The notes under the pieces: model-generated | The model's database searches: none | What the model was told of the DNA's origin: nothing | The model's input: only the letters and a program-made list of their open reading frames with translations | Shown here: in pieces, positions 31,359 through 41,047 of the stretch | Layout of the letters: each line of letters starts with the position of its first letter | Numbering within the stretch: position 1 is the stretch's first letter | Made by a program: the position numbers and the translations under genes | DNA from: Caryophanales bacterium | GTDB taxonomy: Bacteria > Bacillota_I > Bacilli_A > RFN20 > CAG-826 | Length of the DNA: 44,899 bases | Reading direction: 5' to 3' | NCBI GenBank assembly: GCA_016287465.1 | Contig: JAEEWP010000003.1 | Span: forward strand, 1-44,899

Positions 31359-31895
31359 ATGGCAGAAACCAAAAAGAAAGCTACTGCGGAAGTCAAAGAA
31401 GAAGCCAAGGCTGAGAAGAAACCAGCCGCCAAGAAGGCTCCTGCTAAGAAAGCCGCAGCCCCAAAGAAAGAAGCTGCTCCAGAGGCCGCTCCAAAGGCTG
31501 AAGAGAAGAAGCCAGCCAAGAAGAAGGCTGAGGTCAAGGCCGAGCCAGTCAAGGCTAAGGTCACTGAGGCCCACGCCATCGCCCGTGATGTTCGCGTCAC
31601 CCCACGTAAGGTCCGTCTCGTTATGGATCTCGTCCGTGGCAAGAGCGTCAACGATGCCCTTGAGCTCCTCTTCCACGTCAACAAAGCTGCTAGCGACCCA
31701 GTCGCCAAGCTCATCAAGAGCGCAGCCGCCAATGCCACCAACAACTTCGGCATGGCCGGTGACAAACTCTATGTCGCCGAGATCCAGGCCAGCGATGGTG
31801 TCAGAATGAAACGTTATGAACCACGCGGTAAGGGCGCAAGCTCCCCAATCATCAAGCGCACCAGCTTCATGAGAGTCACCGTGAAAGAAAGGTAA
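31359..31895 (+). CDS. rplV: Ribosomal protein L22 with Ala/Lys-rich N-terminal extension
   Basis: 178 residues against about 112 usual. The first 66 are Ala/Lys/Glu/Pro-rich (for example KKAPAKKAAAPKKEAA), very like the tails of L23 and L5. The core follows: AHAIARDVRVTPRKVRLVMD through the beta-hairpin that reaches into the exit tunnel, ending VRMKRYEPRGKGASSPIIKR...ITVKE-like (here MRVTVKER). The extension leaves the ribosome near the tunnel mouth or binds rRNA. Its role is unknown. Confidence 0.96.
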   Translation: MAETKKKATAEVKEEAKAEKKPAAKKAPAKKAAAPKKEAAPEAAPKAEEKKPAKKKAEVKAEPVKAKVTEAHAIARDVRVTPRKVRLVMDLVRGKSVNDALELLFHVNKAASDPVAKLIKSAAANATNNFGMAGDKLYVAEIQASDGVRMKRYEPRGKGASSPIIKRTSFMRVTVKER

Positions 31896-31907
31896 GGAGG
31901 AATATCA

Positions 31908-32621
31908 ATGGGTCAGAAAGTTAACGCCGTCGGTCTTAGAATTGGTATCAACCGCGGCTGGGAAGCCAATTGGTATGCTTCCAAGAAAGACTACGCAACA
32001 TTCCTTGGTGAAGATATCGCCATCAGAAACTTCTTAGAGCCAAAACTCAAGGAAGCCCTTCTCAGCCATATCGACATCGCGCGTGTCAAAACCGATTCCG
32101 AATACAAAGTCACCGTCTCCCTCTACGTCGCCCGTCCAGGCGTCGTCATGGGCCAGGATGGTGCCAACACCAAACTTCTCAACGATGGTCTTAAGAAGAT
32201 CGTCAAGAGCGGCAATCCGCATCTTGAGGTCGTTGAGGTCAAAAACCCAGACGTCGATGCTACCCTCATCGGCAAATGGATCGCTTCTGAGCTCGAGAAC
32301 CGTCAGTCCTTCCGTAGCACCCAGAAGAAAGCCATCCAGCGTATGAGAAAAGCTGGCGCTTCCGGTTGCAGAACCCAGTGCCAGGGACGTCTTGGTGGAG
32401 CTGAAATCGCTCGTCGCGAAGGTTACAAAGAGGGCGTTGTCCCACTCGAAACCCTCCGTGCGGATATCGACTTCGCCGCCGTCAGCGCCGCTACCGCCTA
32501 TGGCAGAATCGGCGTGAAGGTCTGGTGCTGCAGAGGCACCAACAAGGTTGGAATCGCTTCCGCCGAAGAGAAGAAAGCTCCAAAAGCAGAAGGAGGAAAC
32601 AGAAATGCTCCAGCCAAGTAG
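31908..32621 (+). CDS. rpsC: Ribosomal protein S3
   Basis: A 237-residue small-subunit protein with an N-terminal KH RNA-binding domain ([17 protein letters not shown] holds the GxxG-like loop) and the C-terminal domain with [20 protein letters not shown], part of the mRNA entry helicase. A short Lys/Ala/Asn tail follows. Its 3' end overlaps rplP by 17 nt and contains the rplP ribosome binding site. Confidence 0.97.
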   Translation: MGQKVNAVGLRIGINRGWEANWYASKKDYATFLGEDIAIRNFLEPKLKEALLSHIDIARVKTDSEYKVTVSLYVARPGVVMGQDGANTKLLNDGLKKIVKSGNPHLEVVEVKNPDVDATLIGKWIASELENRQSFRSTQKKAIQRMRKAGASGCRTQCQGRLGGAEIARREGYKEGVVPLETLRADIDFAAVSAATAYGRIGVKVWCCRGTNKVGIASAEEKKAPKAEGGNRNAPAK

Positions 32622-33015
32622 AACTAAATACCGCCGCCCACATGGCCTCAGCTATGAGGGTGTCGCCACCAAAGGCAACACGGTCGCCTTCGGTGAGTAT
32701 GGCTTAGCCGCGTTGGAAGGAACCTACATCACCGACCACCAGATCGAAGCCGCTCGTATCGTCTTATCCCGTTACACCGACCGTTCTGGCAAGGTTTGGA
32801 TCAGAATCTTCCCTCACCTCGCCTTCACCAAGAAGCCAGCCGAAGTCCGTATGGGTTCCGGTAAAGGTTCACCAGAAGGATGGGTCGCCGTCGTCAAGAA
32901 GAACAGAGTCATGTTCGAGATCGGCGGTGTCTCCGAAGAAGTCGCCATGAAGGCCCTTCGTCAGGCTTCCTTCAAACTTCCGATCAACTGCAAGATCGTT
33001 AAGAAAGGAGAATAA
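32605..33015 (+). CDS. rplP: Ribosomal protein L16
   Basis: A 136-residue large-subunit protein near the A-site tRNA elbow. The start is the ATG at 32605, giving the standard [14 protein letters not shown] opening with GGAGG upstream; the longer frame from 32548 is inside rpsC and is rejected. Conserved RVSHLAF-like [20 protein letters not shown] is present. Length is normal. Confidence 0.97.
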   Translation: MLQPSRTKYRRPHGLSYEGVATKGNTVAFGEYGLAALEGTYITDHQIEAARIVLSRYTDRSGKVWIRIFPHLAFTKKPAEVRMGSGKGSPEGWVAVVKKNRVMFEIGGVSEEVAMKALRQASFKLPINCKIVKKGE

Positions 33016-33017
33016 GC

Positions 33018-33227
33018 ATGGATATCAAAGAATTCCGCGAGTTATCTCCAAAAGAGTTAGACGAGAAGCTTGCCAGCCTTCGTCAGAAGCTCTTCGAGCT
33101 CTCCCGCCAAAGAGCGGTGGGACAGATTGAGCACCCAGACGAATTACACTACGTCCGCAAGGACATCGCTAAGGCCGAAACCGTGAAGCGTGAGAGAGCC
33201 CTCCACCTTCATGAGGAAGCCAAATAA
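33018..33227 (+). CDS. rpmC: Ribosomal protein L29
   Basis: A 69-residue helical-hairpin protein at the tunnel exit. FRELSPKELDEKLASLRQKLFELSRQ and the second helix VRKDIAKAETVKRER are typical. It starts 2 nt after rplP. Confidence 0.96.
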   Translation: MDIKEFRELSPKELDEKLASLRQKLFELSRQRAVGQIEHPDELHYVRKDIAKAETVKRERALHLHEEAK

Positions 33228-33244
33228 GAAAGGAGACCAATACC

Positions 33245-33598
33245 ATGGAAGAAAGAAATAGAAGAACTTCTCTTCAAGGGGTTGTGACCGGAACCAAGAT
33301 GGCCAAAACCATCATCGTTACCGTCAGCACCAAGCGTAATGATCCCCTTTACAAGAAGAGAGTCGGATACTCCAAGAAGTATTACGCTCACGACGAGAAC
33401 GAACAGGCCAAGCTCGGTGATGAAGTCACCATCATGGCTTGCCGCCCACTCTCCCGTCTTAAGAGATGGAGACTCGTCTCCATTGATAAAGCCGCTTTAG
33501 CCGGTGAGTCAGTCGAAGCCATCGAAGCCGCCCTCGAGAAGAAGGAAGGTTCCGATGAGATCGTCGCTGCCCCAGCCGAGGAAGCGAAAGCTGAATAA
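33245..33598 (+). CDS. rpsQ: Ribosomal protein S17 with acidic C-terminal tail
   Basis: 117 residues against about 85 usual. The OB-fold core is intact ([21 protein letters not shown], then [12 protein letters not shown] and [13 protein letters not shown]). The last 30 residues form an Ala/Glu-rich tail ([12 protein letters not shown]...[10 protein letters not shown]) not seen in the minimal family. Confidence 0.96.
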   Translation: MEERNRRTSLQGVVTGTKMAKTIIVTVSTKRNDPLYKKRVGYSKKYYAHDENEQAKLGDEVTIMACRPLSRLKRWRLVSIDKAALAGESVEAIEAALEKKEGSDEIVAAPAEEAKAE

Positions 33599-33612
33599 GG
33601 AGGAAACGGATA

Positions 33613-33981
33613 ATGGTCCAGAATGAATCGAATCTCGTGGTCGCCGATAACAGCGGTGCCCGCATCGTCCGCATCTTCCGTCAGCTCGGCGGAGCCCGTA
33701 TGAAGGTCTCCTCCATCGGTGACATCGTCCTCTGCGCCGTCAAGGACGCTGCCCCAAATGGAAAGGTCAAGAAGGGTCAAGTCGTCAAAGGCGTCATCGT
33801 CCGCACCAAGAGACAGGTCATCCGCAAAGATGGCTCCTCCATTGGCTTCGATGATAATGCCGTGGTCATCGTCGATGATGATCATAACCCACTCGGCACC
33901 CGTGTCTTCGGACCGGTCGCCCGTGAGCTTCGTGAAAAGGGATTCATGAAAATCATCTCCCTTGCCAGCGAGGTCTTGTAA
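33613..33981 (+). CDS. rplN: Ribosomal protein L14
   Basis: A 122-residue large-subunit protein at the subunit interface. It has [20 protein letters not shown] at the start and [23 protein letters not shown] in the middle. Length is normal. First gene of the spc part of the operon. Confidence 0.98.
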   Translation: MVQNESNLVVADNSGARIVRIFRQLGGARMKVSSIGDIVLCAVKDAAPNGKVKKGQVVKGVIVRTKRQVIRKDGSSIGFDDNAVVIVDDDHNPLGTRVFGPVARELREKGFMKIISLASEVL

Positions 33982-33992
33982 GGAGAAGAGAT

Positions 33993-34301
33993 ATGAACAT
34001 CAAAAAAGGTGATAAAGTCATCGTTCTCTCCGGTGATGACAAAGGCAAGCAGGGCACCGTTCAGAAGGTTTACCCAAAGCTTAACAAAGTCGTCGTCGAA
34101 GGCGTGAACGTCCACAAGAAACACAAGAAGCCAAACCAGAACGTCCAAGAAGGCTCCATCCTCGACATCTATGTCCCGCTTGATGCCTCTAAGGTCGCTC
34201 TCATTGACCCAAAGACAAAGAAAGCCACTCGTGTCCATATGACCATCGAGAATGGCAAGAAGGTTCGCACCGCCAAGAGCGGAGCCAACCTCGATAAGTA
34301 A
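33993..34301 (+). CDS. rplX: Ribosomal protein L24
   Basis: A 102-residue assembly-initiating protein with a KOW motif at the start ([20 protein letters not shown]) and the later [13 protein letters not shown]. Length is normal. Confidence 0.97.
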   Translation: MNIKKGDKVIVLSGDDKGKQGTVQKVYPKLNKVVVEGVNVHKKHKKPNQNVQEGSILDIYVPLDASKVALIDPKTKKATRVHMTIENGKKVRTAKSGANLDK

Positions 34302-34318
34302 GGAAGGAGGACATAACA

Positions 34319-35044
34319 ATGGCAGAAGAAGAAAAGAAAGCTACCGCTAAGAAAACTACTACCGCTAAGAAAGCCTCCGCTCCTAAAGCCACTAAGGCTA
34401 GCGCTCCAAAAGCCGCTGCTCCAAAAGCAGAAGCTCCAAAAGAGGAAGCCCCAAAGGCCGAGGCCCCAAAAGCCAGCAAGAAACCAGCCGCTCCTGCAAA
34501 AGAGCTCAACCGTGTTCTTGCCAAATATAAGAACGAAGTTGTTCCAGCTCTCATCAAAGAGTTCGGATACACCTCCATCATGCAAGCCCCACGCTTCGAG
34601 AAGATCGTCATCAACATCGGCGTCGGCGATGCCACCTCAAACGGCAAAGCCCTCGAAGACAGCGTCGCTGAATTGACCGCTATCGCTGGCCAGAAGCCAG
34701 TCATCACCAAAGCCAGAAAGTCCATCGCGAACTTCAAGCTCCGTGAAGGACAGGCCATTGGCACCAAAGTTACCCTTCGTGGTCAGAGAATGTACGAGTT
34801 CTACGATAAGCTCGTCTCCATCGCTCTCCCACGCGTCCGTGACTTCCGTGGCGTCTCCAAGAACGCCTTCGACGGTCATGGTAACTACACCTTGGGTGTT
34901 CGTGAGCAGCTCATCTTCCCTGAGATCGACTACGATAAGATCTCGAAGATCCGTGGCATGGACATCGTCATTGTCACTACCGCTCAGAGCGATGCCGAAG
35001 CCTTCAAGCTTCTTGAACTCCTCGGCATGCCATTCAAACGTTAA
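34319..35044 (+). CDS. rplE: Ribosomal protein L5 with Ala/Lys-rich N-terminal extension
   Basis: 241 residues against about 180 usual. The first 61 are Ala/Lys/Pro/Glu-rich, with repeated APKAEAPK-type units. The L5 core then starts at [18 protein letters not shown] and continues through [18 protein letters not shown] to the C-terminal [26 protein letters not shown]5 binds 5S rRNA in the central protuberance and touches the P-site tRNA. The tail matches those of L22 and L23 in style. Confidence 0.96.
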   Translation: MAEEEKKATAKKTTTAKKASAPKATKASAPKAAAPKAEAPKEEAPKAEAPKASKKPAAPAKELNRVLAKYKNEVVPALIKEFGYTSIMQAPRFEKIVINIGVGDATSNGKALEDSVAELTAIAGQKPVITKARKSIANFKLREGQAIGTKVTLRGQRMYEFYDKLVSIALPRVRDFRGVSKNAFDGHGNYTLGVREQLIFPEIDYDKISKIRGMDIVIVTTAQSDAEAFKLLELLGMPFKR

Positions 35045-35056
35045 GGAGAAACGAAC

Positions 35057-35242
35057 ATGGCCAAAACTAGTTTAATCGTCAGAGCGAGCCGCCCACAGAA
35101 GTTCAGCACCCGCAACTACACCCGTTGCCAGCGCTGCGGCCGCCCACACGGTGTCCTCCGTAAATTCGGACTTTGCCGTATCTGCCTCAGGGAGATGGCC
35201 TACAAAGGCGAGATCCCAGGCATGAAGAAGGCTTCATGGTAA
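35057..35242 (+). CDS. rpsN: Ribosomal protein S14, zinc type
   Basis: A 61-residue short-form S14 with two CxxC pairs (CQRC and CRIC) for zinc. The opening [23 protein letters not shown] fits the type Z family. Possession of the zinc form is usual for Firmicutes. Confidence 0.97.
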   Translation: MAKTSLIVRASRPQKFSTRNYTRCQRCGRPHGVLRKFGLCRICLREMAYKGEIPGMKKASW

Positions 35243-35261
35243 TAAGGAAAGGAGATAAAAA

Positions 35262-35657
35262 ATGATTGCAGATCCAATTGCCGATATGCTCACTCGCATC
35301 AGAAACGCCAACGCGCTTCGTTACGAGACTGTCTCCATGCCTTATAGCAAGGTCAAGGGAGAAATCGCCCGCATCCTTCTTGCCGAAGGTTACATCAGTT
35401 CCTTCGTCGCCGAAGGTGAAGGCGCGAGCAAAACCCTCACTTTAACCCTTAAGTATGGCGCGAACGGCGAGCGCGTTATCACTAATCTCAAGAGGATTAG
35501 TAAGCCAGGTCTCCGCGTGACCATGGAATGCGAAAAGCTTCCAAAGGTCCTCAAAGGTCTTGGCATCGCCATCATCAGCACCAGCAAAGGCATCCTCACC
35601 GACGCTGAAGCTCGCAAAGAGCACGTCGGCGGCGAAGTTCTCTGCTACGTCTGGTAA
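35262..35657 (+). CDS. rpsH: Ribosomal protein S8
   Basis: A 131-residue 16S rRNA-binding protein. [15 protein letters not shown] opens it and the C-terminal [19 protein letters not shown] with GGEVLCYVW is diagnostic. In E. coli S8 represses the spc genes; whether it does so here is unknown. Confidence 0.98.
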   Translation: MIADPIADMLTRIRNANALRYETVSMPYSKVKGEIARILLAEGYISSFVAEGEGASKTLTLTLKYGANGERVITNLKRISKPGLRVTMECEKLPKVLKGLGIAIISTSKGILTDAEARKEHVGGEVLCYVW

Positions 35658-35680
35658 TTAGAGGAGAAGAAAGTACATTT

Positions 35681-36241
35681 ATGTCACGTATTGGATTAAA
35701 ACCCATCTCTCTTCCTGAGGGCGTCACCTATGAAATCAAAGATGGCGCTGTCTCCGTCAAAGGTCCAAAGGGCGAAGTAAGCGTCAAGCTCTTAGCTGGC
35801 GTCAGCGTCCATGAGGAAGGCGGAGCCTTGCACTGCGTTCTCGAAGATACCGAGAGCAGACAAGCCCATAAAAACCACGGTACCTTCGCGGCTAACCTTC
35901 ACAATGCCGCCAAGGGCGTGAGCGAAGGCTGGAAGAAAGAACTCGAAATCAACGGAACCGGTTACCGCGCCTCCGTCAAGAACGGCGCTGTCTGCATGTT
36001 CCTCGGCTACTCTCACGAAATCCGTGTCGAGCCAGTCGGAAAGTTCACCAAGATCACCTGCACCGATGACACCCACGTCGTCGTTGAAGGCTGCGACAAG
36101 CACGATGTTGGACAGACCGCTGCCCTCATCTATGATTCACACCGTCCAGACGTCTACGGTCAGAAAGGCGTCCACTACAAAGGCCAGCACCTCATCAAGA
36201 AGGTTGGTAAGCGTGCCGCTGCCACCGGTGCTAAGAAATAA
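35681..36241 (+). CDS. rplF: Ribosomal protein L6
   Basis: A 186-residue protein of two similar domains near the sarcin-ricin loop. [18 protein letters not shown] starts the first; [26 protein letters not shown] starts the second. The usual C-terminal RxPxxYxGKGxxY reads [20 protein letters not shown]. Length is normal. Confidence 0.97.
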   Translation: MSRIGLKPISLPEGVTYEIKDGAVSVKGPKGEVSVKLLAGVSVHEEGGALHCVLEDTESRQAHKNHGTFAANLHNAAKGVSEGWKKELEINGTGYRASVKNGAVCMFLGYSHEIRVEPVGKFTKITCTDDTHVVVEGCDKHDVGQTAALIYDSHRPDVYGQKGVHYKGQHLIKKVGKRAAATGAKK

Positions 36242-36255
36242 GGAGGAGAGAACAT

Positions 36256-36612
36256 ATGATTCAGAAAGAGTCCCGTTCGGCGGTCAGAGCCCGTCGTCAC
36301 CTCAGAGTCAGAGCGAAGATCTCCGGCACCGCGGAATGCCCACGTCTTGTGGTCTTCCGTTCCAACAAACACATCGAAGCCCAGCTCATCGACGATACCA
36401 AAGGTATGACCTTGGCTTGCACTTCGAGTGTCCAACTCAAACTTGCTAACGGCTCCAACTGCGAAGCCGCTGCCAAAGTTGGTGAAGCTATCGCCAATAA
36501 AGCCAAAGATAAAGGCATCTCCAAGGTCGTCTTCGACCGTGGTGGTTACCAATATCATGGGCGTATTGCCGCCCTCGCCGAAGCCGCACGTAAAGCCGGC
36601 CTCGTGTTCTAA
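36256..36612 (+). CDS. rplR: Ribosomal protein L18
   Basis: A 118-residue 5S rRNA-binding protein with a basic N-terminus ([34 protein letters not shown]) and the C-terminal [27 protein letters not shown]. Length is normal. Confidence 0.98.
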   Translation: MIQKESRSAVRARRHLRVRAKISGTAECPRLVVFRSNKHIEAQLIDDTKGMTLACTSSVQLKLANGSNCEAAAKVGEAIANKAKDKGISKVVFDRGGYQYHGRIAALAEAARKAGLVF

Positions 36613-36623
36613 GGAGAAAAACT

Positions 36624-37412
36624 ATGGCTGAAGAAAATAAAGAAGTTGTGGCTCAAGAAGCCGCTAACAATGCTCCAGAGGCGAAGCGTAATCCTACTGG
36701 CAACCCAGAACGTGAACCAGCCGGTAGCCGCACGAGCGACCGTCCAGGCTCCCGCAAATTCGGCGACCACCGTGGCCGTCCAGGCGAGAGACGTGGTGGC
36801 CGTGGCGGATTCCGTCGCGAAGAAGATGACTTCAACGATCGCGTTGTTGATATCAACAAGGTCACCAAAGTCGTCATGGGTGGCAAACATATGCGTTTCG
36901 ATGCCCTCGTCGTCGTCGGCGATGGCAAAGGCCACTATGGATTTGCCATGAGAAAATCCGGTGAAGTCCCGGATGCCATCAAGAAATCCTTAACCGCTGC
37001 TAAGAAGAACCTCAAGAGTGTCCACCTTACCAAAGGCACCATCGCTCACGAAGTCGAAGGCAGCTGGACCTCCACCAAGGTCATCCTCAAACCAGCTCCA
37101 GCTGGCACTGGTATCATCGCTGGTGGCGCCGTCCGTGCCGTCCTTGAGCTCACTGGCATCAAGAACGTCGTTTCCAAAGTCTATGGCTCCCGTACCGCCC
37201 TCAACGTGGTCCGTGCCACCGACGCCGCTCTCCAGTCCCTTAAGAGCTATGACAAGGTCATGGTTCTCCGTGGTCTTAAGACCGAAGAGGAGATCAAAGC
37301 CATGCATCCAGCCCCAGCCCCAAAGGCCGAGAGAGCCGAAAGAGCTCCACGTAACTTCGAGAAGCGTGCCCCACGCGCTCACGAAGCCAAAGAGCCAAAA
37401 GGAGATAAATAA
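36624..37412 (+). CDS. rpsE: Ribosomal protein S5 with extended ends
   Basis: 262 residues against about 166 usual. The first 68 residues are Arg/Gly/Pro-rich, with RGG-like units (ERRGGRGGFRREE). The core runs from about 70 to 225, with VVDINKVTKVVMGGKHMRFDALVVVGD and the second domain GTGIIAGGAVRAVLELTGIKNVVSK. The C-terminal 35 residues are again Ala/Arg/Lys-rich. S5 shapes the mRNA entry site and decoding accuracy. Its stop overlaps the rplO start, leaving no room for rpmD (L30). Confidence 0.96.
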   Translation: MAEENKEVVAQEAANNAPEAKRNPTGNPEREPAGSRTSDRPGSRKFGDHRGRPGERRGGRGGFRREEDDFNDRVVDINKVTKVVMGGKHMRFDALVVVGDGKGHYGFAMRKSGEVPDAIKKSLTAAKKNLKSVHLTKGTIAHEVEGSWTSTKVILKPAPAGTGIIAGGAVRAVLELTGIKNVVSKVYGSRTALNVVRATDAALQSLKSYDKVMVLRGLKTEEEIKAMHPAPAPKAERAERAPRNFEKRAPRAHEAKEPKGDK

Positions 37413-37858
37413 TGGCTGAGAATCTTCATACTATCGTGGTGGTCGAAGGCTCCCGCAAAGAGCACTTCCGCAAAGGTCAGGGCTTAGGCTCTGGCAATGG
37501 CAAGACCGCCGGCCGTGGCCAGAAAGGCCAAGGCGCTCATGCCCATACCAAGAAGAACGGCTTCGAAGGCGGTCAGATGCCTTTAGCTCGCCGTATTCCA
37601 AAGTATGGTTTCAACAACAACATCAAAGTCATCAAGGCTGTCGTCAACCTCGATGATCTCAACGCCTTCGAAGAGGGCTCCGTCGTCGATGGAAAAGCCC
37701 TTGTCGAAAAAGGTTTAGTGAAGAGCCTCACCAATGGTGTTAAAATCCTTGGTACTGGTGCATTAACCAAAAAACTCACTGTCAAAGCCAATGCCTTCTC
37801 CGCGAAGGCCAAAGCTGCCATTGAGGAAAAAGGTGGCATTGCCGAGGTTATTAAGTAA
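37412..37858 (+). CDS. rplO: Ribosomal protein L15
   Basis: A 148-residue large-subunit protein. The Gly-rich N-terminus (GQGLGSGNGKTAGRGQKGQG, then GFEGGQMPLARRIPKYGF) is typical. The C-terminal domain ends KAKAAIEEKGGIAEVI. It follows rpsE directly and its stop overlaps the secY start by one base. Confidence 0.97.
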   Translation: MAENLHTIVVVEGSRKEHFRKGQGLGSGNGKTAGRGQKGQGAHAHTKKNGFEGGQMPLARRIPKYGFNNNIKVIKAVVNLDDLNAFEEGSVVDGKALVEKGLVKSLTNGVKILGTGALTKKLTVKANAFSAKAKAAIEEKGGIAEVIK

Positions 37859-39219
37859 TGAAAAAGTTCGTCTCGATCTTCAAAAATAAAGAGATTGTCA
37901 ATCGTATTTTCTTTACGATCATGATCCTCTTCGTCGTCAGGATCGGGGCGGCCATTACGGTACCGGGGGTCCACATCGAGAAACAGCTCGATGATCTCAT
38001 GAAGAGCGGCAACTCGCTCGCTATCATGGACTTGCTCGGAGGTGGAGCTCTCTCCAACTTCTCCGTGTTTGCCCTCGGTGTCTCGCCATACATCACGGCT
38101 CAGATTATCATTCAGCTTCTCTCCAAGGATGTCTTGCCAGCGCTTACTGAACTCAGCAAGCAAGGCGAGTACGGACGTAAGAAGAGCGAGATGGCCACGC
38201 GTTATCTCACGCTTCTTCTCGGTGCTGTACAAGGATATGGCATCATCCGCACCATGGAGAACAGCAGCTTCATCACCTTAAATCTCGAGAGCAATTTCTG
38301 GACTTACGCCTACATCGTAACCGTCATCCTCGCGGGTGCCATGCTTACCATGTGGCTTGGTGACCAGATCACCGAGAAAGGCCTCGGAAATGGTATCTCC
38401 ATGATCATCTTCGCCGGCTGCGTCAGATCGCTGCCGACCCAGATCACAACCGCTTGGAAGAAGTGGGTCACAGACACTGTCACCCGTTCTTCTAGCGAAA
38501 TGATCAGAGGTGCCTTCCAGTTCGCCTTATATATCCTCGCGATGGTCCTCATCATCGGCTTCGTCGTCTTCATCGAGTTGTCGAAGAGAAAGATCCCAGT
38601 CCAGCACGCAGGAAAAGGTGGTGGTTCCGCCGCTATGGCGCGCGCCTCCTTCTTACCGATCAAGATCAATAGCGCAGGTGTCATCCCTGTCATCTTCGCT
38701 AGCTCCATCCTAAGCGCACCGGCCATCATCGCCAGCTTCATCTCAAGTGAGGCGGCAAGTGCCCCGTGGCTTAACATCTTCAACTACAACAAGACCTTCT
38801 CCATGCCGTGGTTCGACGGAACCCACTGGGAGATGAACTGGGGCTTATTCATCTATTTAGCCCTCATCATCGCCTTCTGCTTCTTCTACGCGGAGATGCA
38901 GATCGACCCGGAGAACCTTGCGGATAACTTCCAGAAGAATGGTTCCTACATTCCAGGCATCCGCCCAGGAAAAGAAACCGAGAGATACGTCAGGAAAGTC
39001 CTTAACAGAGTCACCTTCATCGGTGCTATGTCACTCTCCATCATCGCAGCTCTCCCAGTCATCCTCGTTTGGGCCAATGTCTTCGATGGCGACAACACCC
39101 TTGCCCTTGGCGGCACCGGTCTCATCATCATCGTCGGCGTTGCTCTTGAAATCAACGCCCAGATCGATGGCCTTCTCGCTGGTAAGTCATTTGACAAAGT
39201 GAAAGGAATTCAACAATAA
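37858..39219 (+). CDS. secY: Protein translocase channel subunit SecY
   Basis: A 453-residue membrane channel with ten transmembrane helices for protein export and membrane insertion. FFTIMILFVVRIGAAITVPG is TM1, ALGVSPYITAQIIIQLL is the plug and TM2 region, and RKIPVQHAGKG with the later RPGKETERYVRKVLNR are cytosolic loops that meet SecA and ribosomes. Length is normal. It is translationally coupled to rplO (TAATG). Confidence 0.97.
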   Translation: MKKFVSIFKNKEIVNRIFFTIMILFVVRIGAAITVPGVHIEKQLDDLMKSGNSLAIMDLLGGGALSNFSVFALGVSPYITAQIIIQLLSKDVLPALTELSKQGEYGRKKSEMATRYLTLLLGAVQGYGIIRTMENSSFITLNLESNFWTYAYIVTVILAGAMLTMWLGDQITEKGLGNGISMIIFAGCVRSLPTQITTAWKKWVTDTVTRSSSEMIRGAFQFALYILAMVLIIGFVVFIELSKRKIPVQHAGKGGGSAAMARASFLPIKINSAGVIPVIFASSILSAPAIIASFISSEAASAPWLNIFNYNKTFSMPWFDGTHWEMNWGLFIYLALIIAFCFFYAEMQIDPENLADNFQKNGSYIPGIRPGKETERYVRKVLNRVTFIGAMSLSIIAALPVILVWANVFDGDNTLALGGTGLIIIVGVALEINAQIDGLLAGKSFDKVKGIQQ

Positions 39220-39221
39220 AG

Positions 39222-39878
39222 ATGCTCAATATCGTTCTGATGGGCCCGCCTGGCGCGGGCAAAGGCACGCATGCCCTTTGGATCGCCAAAGACTATGGCC
39301 TTCCACATATCTCCACGGGCGACATGTTCCGTGAGGCTATGGCAAGTGGCAGCGAGCTTGGAAACAAAATCAAGGCTATCGTCAATAGCGGTGGACTCGT
39401 CTCTGACGACCTCACCTGCGCGTTAGTTAAGGAAAGGTTATCCCGCAAAGACTGCGAGAATGGCTACCTCCTTGATGGCTTCCCACGCACCATCGCCCAA
39501 GCCGAGGCCCTCAAAACGTTTGGGAAAGAGATCAACCGTGAGGTCAACACCGTCCTCAACATCTCTTGCCCAGATGAGCTTCTGATCGAAAGGATCGCCG
39601 GACGCAGGGTTTGCCCAAAATGCGGCGCTTCATATAACGTCACTTTCATGCCTCCTAAGAAGAAAGAAGGCATCTGCGACGAATGCGGAACACCAATCGT
39701 GCAACGCAAAGACGACAATGCGGAAAGCTTCAAAGTCCGCCTTGCCAATTACTACAAGAGCACAGCCCCTCTTATGGAATTCTATAAGGGTGAGGGCTTA
39801 CTCGCTGACTTCGATGGTTCTATCGGAGCAGCTGACCTTAAGAAAGCGCTTGTCGCCTTCCTTGAGGAACATAAATGA
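39222..39878 (+). CDS. adk: Adenylate kinase, zinc-lid type
   Basis: A 218-residue enzyme balancing AMP, ADP and ATP. The P-loop is GPPGAGKGTHA at about 8-18, STGDMFREA and DGFPRTIAQAEAL follow, and the lid holds two CxxC pairs (CPKC and CDEC) that bind zinc, as usual in Gram-positives. It sits between secY and map, and its TGA overlaps the map ATG by 4 nt. Confidence 0.98.
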   Translation: MLNIVLMGPPGAGKGTHALWIAKDYGLPHISTGDMFREAMASGSELGNKIKAIVNSGGLVSDDLTCALVKERLSRKDCENGYLLDGFPRTIAQAEALKTFGKEINREVNTVLNISCPDELLIERIAGRRVCPKCGASYNVTFMPPKKKEGICDECGTPIVQRKDDNAESFKVRLANYYKSTAPLMEFYKGEGLLADFDGSIGAADLKKALVAFLEEHK

Positions 39879-40633
39879 TCATCATCAAATCCCCTCGTGA
39901 GATTGAGCTGATGAGGAAGGCTGGAGCGCTTACCGCGAAAGTCTTCGAGACCGTCGGACCCCTCGTCCAACCTGGCGTCACCACCAAGTACCTCGCAAAG
40001 ATGGCTAAGAAAGTCATCGAGGATGCCGGTGGTATCTGCGTCGAGGAAGGATATGGGGGATTCCCTGGCGAGATCTGCACATCAGTCAATAACGTCTTGG
40101 TCCATGGCGTCCCTTCCGAAACGAAGGTTCTCAAGGATGGGGATATTGTCTCTCTTGATGTTGTCTCCCTTCTTAACGGCTATATGGGAGACGCTTGCCG
40201 CACTTACCCAGTAGGAATATGCGGCAAAGAGACGCTTCGCCTCATAGAAGTAACCGAACAGTGCTTCTGGAACGGCGTGAGCCTCATCAAAGAGGGCGTG
40301 CACCTAGGAGATATCCAAGAGGCTATTCAAAAGACCGCTGAGAGCAACGGATACTCAGTCGTCAGAGAGTACACCGGACATGGAATAGGTCACGAAATGC
40401 ACGAAGACCCTTACATCCCGAACTACGGAAAGGCCGGAACCGGTCCGATCCTCAAAGCGGGAATGACCCTTGCCATCGAGCCGATGGTAATGGCTGGAAA
40501 ACCGGCGATAAGGGTTCTAGGCGATGGTTGGAGCGCTGTCTCAAAAGACGGCAAGCTCAACGCACATTACGAGAACACCGTCCTTGTCACCAAGGATGGC
40601 TATGAAGTATTAACCCTTCATAGTGAGCAATAG
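39875..40633 (+). CDS. map: Methionine aminopeptidase
   Basis: A 252-residue metalloenzyme that removes the initiator methionine. The five metal ligands fit the family: Asp in [19 protein letters not shown] (two), His in [13 protein letters not shown], Glu in AIEPMV, and Glu in the late HYENTVLVT. Length is normal for type I. Overlap with adk (ATGA) and a stop within the infA ribosome binding region show tight packing. Confidence 0.98.
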   Translation: MIIIKSPREIELMRKAGALTAKVFETVGPLVQPGVTTKYLAKMAKKVIEDAGGICVEEGYGGFPGEICTSVNNVLVHGVPSETKVLKDGDIVSLDVVSLLNGYMGDACRTYPVGICGKETLRLIEVTEQCFWNGVSLIKEGVHLGDIQEAIQKTAESNGYSVVREYTGHGIGHEMHEDPYIPNYGKAGTGPILKAGMTLAIEPMVMAGKPAIRVLGDGWSAVSKDGKLNAHYENTVLVTKDGYEVLTLHSEQ

Positions 40634-40646
40634 GAGGTATCTTCAT

Positions 40647-40868
40647 TTGAGTAAAGAAGATTGCATTGAAGTTGAAGCCACAGTCTTGGAAAACCTTCCA
40701 AACACTACCTTCAGAGTCAAACTCGCCAATGGAGCGGTGGTTCTGGCTAGCGTTTCGGGAAAAATCAGAATGCACTACATTCGTATTCTTCCCGGTGATC
40801 GAGTCACCGTTCAGTTCTCGCCATATGATTTAACACGCGGCCGCATCACTTTCCGTTACAAAAACTAA
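40647..40868 (+). CDS. infA: Translation initiation factor IF-1 with a TTG start
   Basis: A 73-residue OB-fold factor that binds the ribosomal A site during initiation. The frame could begin at a GTG (40623), but the family starts at [22 protein letters not shown] at 40647 with AGGAGGT (40632-40638) 8 nt upstream gives exactly this length. The C-terminal [27 protein letters not shown] is diagnostic. A TTG start on a translation factor gene could reflect a set expression level. Confidence 0.93.
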   Translation: MSKEDCIEVEATVLENLPNTTFRVKLANGAVVLASVSGKIRMHYIRILPGDRVTVQFSPYDLTRGRITFRYKN

Positions 40869-40914
40869 CTCAACAGAAGCTAGTAAAAACCAAAAAAAGC
40901 ATTAGGAGAAACTT

Positions 40915-41028
40915 ATGAAAGTCAGACCATCCGTCAAACCGATCTGCGATAAGTGCAAAATCATCCGCCGTCATGGCGTGGTCATGTGCATCTGCCAAAA
41001 TCCTAAGCACAAGCAGAGACAAGGCTAA
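40915..41028 (+). CDS. rpmJ: Ribosomal protein L36
   Basis: A 37-residue zinc ribbon protein, starting [20 protein letters not shown] and ending NPKHKQRQG. Cys11, Cys14, Cys27 and the late His form the zinc site of the C+ form, and an extra Cys25 replaces the usual Val. AGGAGAAA precedes the ATG. The position between infA and rpsM is standard. Confidence 0.97.
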   Translation: MKVRPSVKPICDKCKIIRRHGVVMCICQNPKHKQRQG

Positions 41029-41047
41029 TTAAGGAGATTAAAAGAAT

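Noticed and set aside
31061-31765. Long open frame antisense to rpsS and rplV (234 codons)
   Set aside because: It is a mirror of the C-ending codon bias and Ala/Lys-rich sequence of the real genes. It has no ribosome binding site and no family pattern. Similar long shadow frames lie opposite L3, L5, S17, rpoA and others.
32548-32604. Longer N-terminus for L16
   Set aside because: These codons lie inside rpsC in another frame. L16 always starts MLQPxRxKYRR, which matches 32605 with GGAGG upstream.
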